Of a stretch of DNA of 60,546 nt, positions 55,736-60,546 are shown one piece after another (position 1 is the stretch's first letter; each line of letters starts with the position of its first letter). The translations under genes were made by a program, and so were the position numbers. The notes beneath the pieces are model-generated. The model ran no database searches, was not told the DNA's origin, and saw nothing but the letters and a program-made list of their open reading frames with translations. Source of the stretch: an uncultured SAR86 cluster bacterium. Its GTDB lineage: Bacteria > Pseudomonadota > Gammaproteobacteria > Magnimaribacterales > D2472. The stretch covers positions 1 to 60,546 of the forward strand of contig CACJOM010000002.1 in NCBI GenBank assembly GCA_902595065.1. The letters run 5' to 3'.

Positions 55736-57133
55736 TTAATCTACGGTTACTGCAACAAAGAATCTATTATTGTTTCTTCGACCTACAATGGCTAACTTAT
55801 CACCTTCATCAAATTGCTCAATCAATTCCTTAAAAGATTCTGCATCCTCAATGGCATATCGCTTTCCCTGAGAAATAACTTCAGTGATGATATCTCCTCT
55901 AGTTAGCTTTCCATAAGCAGGAGATCCATTATTCACCCTTAAAACCAAGACTCCATTTTCAGGATCATTTGGTCTAGAGTTATCTTCAGATAAATCTTCA
56001 ATCTTGAGCCCTAATGGGTCAGCAGAAATTTCGGTTTTAGCTGGAATAAACGTTCTTTCATCAGCAGGCAATTCTCCTAAAACAAACTTCAGGTTAATAT
56101 TTTTTCCATCGCGAATAACTTTAGCATTTGCTTTTGTTTTTGGTTGGATTCTTCCAACCACATGAGGCAAATCTGAACCAAATTTAATTTCTTTGCCATT
56201 GAATTCAATAATTACGTCTCCTGCTTGAAGGCCTGCATCATCGCCAGATTCTCCCTTCTCAACATCTGTTATAAGGGCTCCATAAGGTTTGTCCATGCTT
56301 AGCGCCTCAGCAAGATCATTGTCAACCTCACCAACCCTGACACCCAGATATCCGCGAGCAACGCTTCCATCTTCGATAATCTGGCTAGCAACCTCCATAG
56401 CAACATCGATAGGAATTGCAAAAGCAAGACCCTGATAGCCCCCGCTTCGAGAATATATTTGGGAATTAATTCCCACAACCTTTCCATCTAAATCAAACAA
56501 AGGTCCTCCAGAATTCCCTGGATTAATTGCAACATCGGTCTGAATAAATGGAACATAGTTCCCAATATTTTGATTCTGAATACTTCTTCCTTTTGCGCTA
56601 ACAATTCCTGCGGTAACTGAAAAATCAAAGGAAAATGGAGAACCAATTGCAACAACCCAATCTCCAACTTTAAGGTTTTCACTATCGCCAATAGAAACTT
56701 TTGGTAAATTTTTGCCCTTAATCTTCAACACAGCAAGATCTGACAAAGGATCAATTCCAACAACCTCAGCAGAAAACTCTCTTCTATCATTTAGCGAAAC
56801 TGTAATTTCTTCGGCCTCATCAACAACATGGAAGTTTGTTAACAAATAGCCATCTTTAAAAATAAAACCGGAACCATAAGCTACAGCCTCTCTTGTTTCA
56901 GGTTGTTGAGGTTGAGGAAAGCCTCTTCCTCGAGGAATGCCAAAGAATCTTTCAAATTCATCGAACCCTCTGAATGAATTCTGCATTTTCACTTCTTTGC
57001 GAGAAGTTATATTTACTACAGCGGGCGCAGAAGTTTCAACTAATTCTGAAATATTAGAAGGCAATGCTGCATTAGTAAATGATGCAAATCCTAGAATTAA
57101 TAATAGAACAATCTTATTTGTAAAAAGATTCAT
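55736..57133 (-). CDS. DegP/DegQ (MucD)-type periplasmic serine protease
   Basis: A 465-residue Do-family protease with a signal peptide (1-22), catalytic His in LTNFHVVD, Asp in DPLSDLAVLKI and Ser in NPGNSGGPLFD, then two PDZ domains (GYLGVRVGEVD and GVLVLRVNNGSPAYG). It degrades misfolded envelope proteins. It sits 1 nt after rseA, with no rseB between them, placing it directly in the sigma-E operon. Confidence 0.95.
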   Translation of the reverse strand: MNLFTNKIVLLLILGFASFTNAALPSNISELVETSAPAVVNITSRKEVKMQNSFRGFDEFERFFGIPRGRGFPQPQQPETREAVAYGSGFIFKDGYLLTNFHVVDEAEEITVSLNDRREFSAEVVGIDPLSDLAVLKIKGKNLPKVSIGDSENLKVGDWVVAIGSPFSFDFSVTAGIVSAKGRSIQNQNIGNYVPFIQTDVAINPGNSGGPLFDLDGKVVGINSQIYSRSGGYQGLAFAIPIDVAMEVASQIIEDGSVARGYLGVRVGEVDNDLAEALSMDKPYGALITDVEKGESGDDAGLQAGDVIIEFNGKEIKFGSDLPHVVGRIQPKTKANAKVIRDGKNINLKFVLGELPADERTFIPAKTEISADPLGLKIEDLSEDNSRPNDPENGVLVLRVNNGSPAYGKLTRGDIITEVISQGKRYAIEDAESFKELIEQFDEGDKLAIVGRRNNNRFFVAVTVD

Positions 57134-57134
57134 G

Positions 57135-57827
57135 TTATTTCCTTTGATAAATTGATTGGATCATGGGGTTAGCCACTGATGGAGGAATATCCCCATATGC
57201 AGTTAACAGTCTTCCATCTTGCAATGGAATTAAGTAAATCCAATTATTATTAGCTTTAAAGTATTTTACCTTTTTAATACCAAGTTGTTTATTTTCAAGA
57301 TGAAAGAACAAATTATTCCTTCCATTTGAGTACTGGTTTGGGTTATTTGGATTTACAGAAAAGCCTACTGGAATCCAGTTTTTAGAAACCTGCTGGGAAT
57401 TATGGGATTGATTAGATTGCATAATATGAATCATGTGCTCCATGATATTTTGATCTGTGTTTAACAATTGATTTTTGGCTTGATCACTTGAAAGTGCTGA
57501 TGAAAGCTGCAAAGAACTATCTCTATCTACTTGAAAGCGATCATCATCAAACTGATACAAAACAATTAATGTGATCATGACTGTTGCCGCCGCTGTTACC
57601 AAATTGCTCATCACAGGGTTAACCTTGCTAAGGTAATCTTTTAATAATGTGACTTTTGGGGTTTTTTGGTCCGAATGCCTTTGAACCAGCTCTGAAATTT
57701 GTCCAAATTTTTGAAAAATTTCTTTTAAGTTTTCATCAGCATGCATCTCGGCAAGGCCATCTTGCATTTCTTTAGATGGAAGCTCGCCATCATAAAGCGC
57801 GGATAGTTTTTCTAAGTCTTTATTCAT
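57135..57827 (-). CDS. rseA: Anti-sigma-E factor RseA-like
   Basis: A 230-residue protein with the RseA N-terminal motif LSALYDGELPSKEM (8-21), one membrane helix (about 71-92, VMSNLVTAAATVMITLIVLYQF) and a periplasmic domain. It would hold sigma-E inactive at the inner membrane until envelope stress triggers proteolysis. The rpoE gene overlaps by 8 nt upstream. Confidence 0.87.
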   Translation of the reverse strand: MNKDLEKLSALYDGELPSKEMQDGLAEMHADENLKEIFQKFGQISELVQRHSDQKTPKVTLLKDYLSKVNPVMSNLVTAAATVMITLIVLYQFDDDRFQVDRDSSLQLSSALSSDQAKNQLLNTDQNIMEHMIHIMQSNQSHNSQQVSKNWIPVGFSVNPNNPNQYSNGRNNLFFHLENKQLGIKKVKYFKANNNWIYLIPLQDGRLLTAYGDIPPSVANPMIQSIYQRK

Positions 57828-58389
57828 TTAATATGTTCTCCTGATTCATAAATTCTAAAATTAATTGTCTTGCTCTAAATATTCTTGATCTAACTGTTCC
57901 AATTGGGCATTTAAGTATTTGAGCTATTTCATCATAGGTTTTTCCTTCAATTTCTCTTAATGTAAAAGCTGTCTTAGTATCTATATCTAGGGTTTGGATA
58001 AATTCCATGATCTTATTCTCTGACTCCATTGCTATAAGCTCTATCTCGGGAGAAAGGTACTGAGGGACGTCATGCTCATTTTGATCTAATGATTCAGTAA
58101 CTTTTGAGGCTTTAGAAAAGCTGCTAGCAAAATCATTTTTTGCTAAATTTATTCCAATCCTATAGATCCATGTAAAAAGTGCGCTATCTCCTCTAAAAGA
58201 ATCAATTTTTTGCCAAACTCGAATAAATGTTTTTTGGCATATTTCCTCAGCTTGATCTCGTGACTTTGTGTATCCGATCAAGGAAGACATAAGCTTAGGT
58301 TGATATTTTAAAACCATGGCTTCAAAAGCCATTGCGTTTCCAGCTTTTATTTCGTTGACAAGCACTTCATCCCCTTTGCTAATCCCCAT
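57820..58389 (-). CDS. rpoE: RNA polymerase sigma factor RpoE (ECF sigma-24)
   Basis: About 189 residues with sigma-2 (YTKSRDQAEEICQKTFIRVWQKID) and sigma-4 (TLREIEGKTYDEIAQILKCPIGTVRSRIFRARQ) regions typical of RpoE. The frame opens at TTG (58413), but ATG at 58389 has GAGGAAA at the right distance and is preferred. It drives envelope-stress genes, presumably including degP. It is followed by rseA (8-nt overlap) and preceded by sdhE. Confidence 0.95.
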   Translation of the reverse strand: MGISKGDEVLVNEIKAGNAMAFEAMVLKYQPKLMSSLIGYTKSRDQAEEICQKTFIRVWQKIDSFRGDSALFTWIYRIGINLAKNDFASSFSKASKVTESLDQNEHDVPQYLSPEIELIAMESENKIMEFIQTLDIDTKTAFTLREIEGKTYDEIAQILKCPIGTVRSRIFRARQLILEFMNQENILNE

Positions 58390-58431
58390 AGATTTCCTCG
58401 TTGATTTGGACAAAGGTAAATTGAAATAGTT

Positions 58432-58680
58432 TCACTTATCTGTGAAGTTTTTTATGTTATTAAGAATAAAGTTCTCTTTTTCAGGACTATTTAAAGACTC
58501 ATTTTTAAATATAAAGTCATATAAAGGCTGATCTTCGAGGTCTAAAATACTGTTAAACATCTCAAAATCCTCTTGAGAAAGAGAATCCAGCTTATCTTCA
58601 CTGTATCTTCTAAATAAAAGATCTAGCTCCCTAAGACCCCTCCTGCACTTCCATTTTGTTTTATTAATGTCTGTATTCAT
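58432..58680 (-). CDS. sdhE: Succinate dehydrogenase assembly factor SdhE
   Basis: An 82-residue protein with the SdhE/YgfY motif RRGLRELDLLFRRY (13-26), which contains the RGxxE box needed for FAD attachment to SdhA. Gene order ygfZ/sdhE back to back, followed by rpoE, is typical of gammaproteobacteria. Confidence 0.92.
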   Translation of the reverse strand: MNTDINKTKWKCRRGLRELDLLFRRYSEDKLDSLSQEDFEMFNSILDLEDQPLYDFIFKNESLNSPEKENFILNNIKNFTDK

Positions 58681-58727
58681 TTTCTAGGCTAATATAATAT
58701 CTGCATTGAAGTTTTTATTTAAATAAA

Positions 58728-59486
58728 TTGTCAAATTCTAGTTTTATAAAATATGGAGCTGTTTATCTTGATGATATTGCAGTAATTCATTTAAATGGTG
58801 ATTCTGACTCCGTATTAAATCTTTTACAAGGACAGGTGACATCAGATTGCGCGCTTATCAAAGATCAGTTTGGTCAAGTTTCTTCTTTGTGCAATGAAAA
58901 AGGCTTTATTTTATGCAATTTTGAAATTATTTTTGATCAAAATAAGTGGCTAATTATCATTGAAAAAGCTTTAAAAGATATTTTTCTAAATGAAATGTCT
59001 AAATTTTTACCATTTTACAAAGTCTCTGCTGAGCTTCTTGGGTGTAAAGTTATCGGCTTTACAAGGAAGAAAGACCAGCCAATGCTTCTAAATGAGCACC
59101 TTATTTTAAGATCAGATATCGCAACTATGTCCCTCTTAATAGATGAAAACAATGATTATCAAAATAATGATGTTCTCAGGATAGAGAATTGGTTTATAAA
59201 CAGAAAAATAATGGGCGACCATCAAATTCAGCTTAAAGAAACTGGTAAATATAGACCTCATGAACTGGGACAACAAAATACTAGGGTTAGTTTTAATAAA
59301 GGCTGTTTTAAAGGACAAGAAATAATTGCAAGAATGGAATATCTAGGTAAATTGAAAAAAGAGACCAGATTAATACTTCATTCAAATAAAGAAGAAGTTA
59401 CAAAATTTACAATTATTGGAAAAAGCTATCAGGATCAAGAAATAATTTTTTCATCTTGCTTTGGAAAAATAGACAGTTTCTCTTAA
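58728..59486 (+). CDS. ygfZ: tRNA-modifying/iron-sulfur protein YgfZ
   Basis: A 252-residue GcvT-fold protein with the YgfZ signature KGCFKGQEIIARMEYLGK (residues near 191-208) and LLQGQVTSDC near the start. YgfZ uses folate to support Fe-S enzymes such as MiaB. No ATG is near the start; TTG at 58728 is the likely initiator. Divergent from sdhE by 47 bp. Confidence 0.9.
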   Translation: MSNSSFIKYGAVYLDDIAVIHLNGDSDSVLNLLQGQVTSDCALIKDQFGQVSSLCNEKGFILCNFEIIFDQNKWLIIIEKALKDIFLNEMSKFLPFYKVSAELLGCKVIGFTRKKDQPMLLNEHLILRSDIATMSLLIDENNDYQNNDVLRIENWFINRKIMGDHQIQLKETGKYRPHELGQQNTRVSFNKGCFKGQEIIARMEYLGKLKKETRLILHSNKEEVTKFTIIGKSYQDQEIIFSSCFGKIDSFS

Positions 59487-59490
59487 CAAA

Positions 59491-60165
59491 TTAATCAAGT
59501 TTCCAGTTTATTTTACTTGAGCCACTCTCTATCAAAATTTTATTAATTTTTGAAAAATGCCTGCATCCAAAGAACCCTCTGTATGCAGAAAGAGGAGAAG
59601 GATGAGGAGCCGATAAAACTTTATTTGTTTTTTTATTTATTAATTGAAGTTTGCTTTGAGCAATTTTGCCCCACAAAACAAAAATCATATTTCCTCTTTT
59701 ACTAAGCTGAGAAATAATTTGATCAGTTAATTTGTCCCAGCCTAATTCTTTATGTGAATTTGGTTTTCCATGCTCCACTGTTAATACAGAATTTAGTAGC
59801 AAGATTTTTTGTTGAGCCCAAAAAGTTAAATCGCCATGCTGTGGAATGGGAATATTTAAATCATCTTTTAATTCTAGAAAAATATTTCTTAATGATGGAG
59901 GGATCATTATCTCTTTGTTGATTGAAAAAGACAGGCCATTTGCTTGGCCTAAATCATGATATGGATCTTGACCCAAAATTAATACTTTAGCTTCATAGAA
60001 GTCAACCAATTCTAGAGCCCGGAATATCATAGAAGTCGGAGGGAATATAGTCTTATTCTCAGCCTTGAGTTTTAAAAATTTTGACTCGATTTCATCCAAA
60101 AAATCTACACAAAATCCTTTACCAAGTGGCTCTAGCCATGCCTCAGGAAAATTAAAAATATTCAA
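59491..60165 (-). CDS. ung: Uracil-DNA glycosylase
   Basis: A 224-residue family-1 UDG with the water-activating GQDPYHDLGQANGLSFS (residues about 62-78) and the HPSPLSAYRGFFGC loop. It removes uracil from DNA. The start is TTG at 60165, since the next in-frame codons upstream reach a stop without an ATG. It converges on ygfZ with a 4-nt spacer. Confidence 0.96.
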   Translation of the reverse strand: MNIFNFPEAWLEPLGKGFCVDFLDEIESKFLKLKAENKTIFPPTSMIFRALELVDFYEAKVLILGQDPYHDLGQANGLSFSINKEIMIPPSLRNIFLELKDDLNIPIPQHGDLTFWAQQKILLLNSVLTVEHGKPNSHKELGWDKLTDQIISQLSKRGNMIFVLWGKIAQSKLQLINKKTNKVLSAPHPSPLSAYRGFFGCRHFSKINKILIESGSSKINWKLD

Positions 60166-60470
60166 AAAAAGTACTCTAAAAAATGCTTAAATTTTATCCA
60201 CAGAATCTGTGGATAAAGCTTGGGATAACTTAATATTCTTACATTTTAGACTGATTTCATAAGGTTTCATGTAAATTGATCAAAAACTAATCAATAAATA
60301 ATAAAAATACCGCAAATCAGTAATTTATAATATATTTAGCTTGTCTAGATACGTTTTGTAATGAGATTTTAAAAGGTCTCAATAACACTATTTTGTTCTG
60401 TGGGCAAGTATTTTTTTAAAAAAAAATAAATTAGAATAGATCTTCCTTATAGTAACCATAAAAAATCCAT
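60166..60470. other. 305-bp intergenic region with DnaA boxes
   Basis: The divergent gap between ung and the partial flavin oxidoreductase gene. It contains an inverted pair of DnaA boxes (listed separately) followed by about 200 bp of very AT-rich DNA with TTATAATATATTTAG and similar stretches. No small gene or terminator is evident. Confidence 0.6.
60194..60228. other. Inverted pair of perfect DnaA boxes plus a third weak box
   Basis: TTATCCACA (60194-60202) and TGTGGATAA (60208-60216) are both perfect 9-mers in opposite orientation, making a 23-bp palindrome with one odd central base. TTGGGATAA (60220-60228) matches 7 of 9 positions of a third box. An AT-rich stretch follows. Could be part of oriC or a DnaA-controlled promoter. 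Confidence 0.7.
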
Positions 60471-60546
60471 ATGAATGATCAAAAAAATACACTTTTTTCT
60501 GCTTTTAACATGGATGGTTTGAAGCTAAGAAATCGAGTGGTTATGG
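60471..60546 (+). CDS. Old-yellow-enzyme family NADH:flavin oxidoreductase, N-terminal part (partial)
   Basis: The first 25 codons run off the window end. LFSAFNMDGLKLRNRVVM matches the N-terminus of FMN-dependent old yellow enzymes, where L-x-L-(K/R)-N-R-(V/I)-V-M is followed by AP. The start ATG at 60471 lacks a clear ribosome binding site. Substrate cannot be judged. Confidence 0.7.
   Translation, partial: MNDQKNTLFSAFNMDGLKLRNRVVM

Noticed and set aside
60194..60216. DnaA-box palindrome as a transcription terminator
   Set aside because: It lies upstream of both flanking genes and has no T-run on either strand, while both arms are exact DnaA boxes.

Overview
The window is an AT-rich, tightly packed bacterial chromosome segment without mobile elements or CRISPR arrays. 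The housekeeping blocks (sdhE-rpoE-rseA-degP-lepA-lepB-rnc-era-recO-acpS-adk and queA-tgt-yajC-secD-secF) are gammaproteobacterial. Two large TonB-dependent receptors, a TPR-sulfotransferase, GH16, short spacers and frequent TTG/GTG starts suggest a streamlined marine surface gammaproteobacterium of the SAR86 type. That placement is an inference, not a database result.

Layout. 1-2670: end of a 2-oxoacid:ferredoxin oxidoreductase operon and small genes. 2729-14958: nutrient capture, with two TonB receptors, a secreted amidase next to a GH16 glucanase, and a TPR-sulfotransferase with an ABC-2 exporter. 15384-29871: a metabolic island for methylated amines and one-carbon units. 30073-38235: malonyl-CoA decarboxylase, a thermonuclease, SDRs, a PhoPQ-related hydrolase, a CFA-synthase-like methyltransferase and small unknown proteins. 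38304-60546: housekeeping genes, tRNA-Glu, tRNA-Leu, and an intergenic region with an inverted pair of perfect DnaA boxes.

The main discovery candidate is the island at 15384-29871. A gamma-butyrobetaine-hydroxylase-like 2OG oxygenase is directly followed by an HD-domain oxygenase, which is the TmpA-TmpB arrangement known to convert N,N,N-trimethyl-2-aminoethylphosphonate to glycine betaine plus phosphate. The same island encodes a BCCT carrier with an intact trimethylammonium aromatic box, a dimethylglycine/sarcosine dehydrogenase-like flavoprotein, two paralogous DmdA/GcvT-type tetrahydrofolate methyltransferases, a divergent MetF, and formate-THF ligase, NAD formate dehydrogenase and glutathione-dependent formaldehyde dehydrogenase. 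Read together, it could take up a trimethylammonium compound, release phosphate from the phosphonate form, strip methyl groups onto THF and oxidise them to CO2, leaving glycine. The betaine-to-dimethylglycine step would rest on a DmdA-like THF methyltransferase instead of the Rieske GbcAB or BHMT enzymes. That step is the untested and most novel part.

Limits: no similarity searches, structure predictions or composition statistics were run. Family calls rest on motifs read from the translations and on recall of the families.
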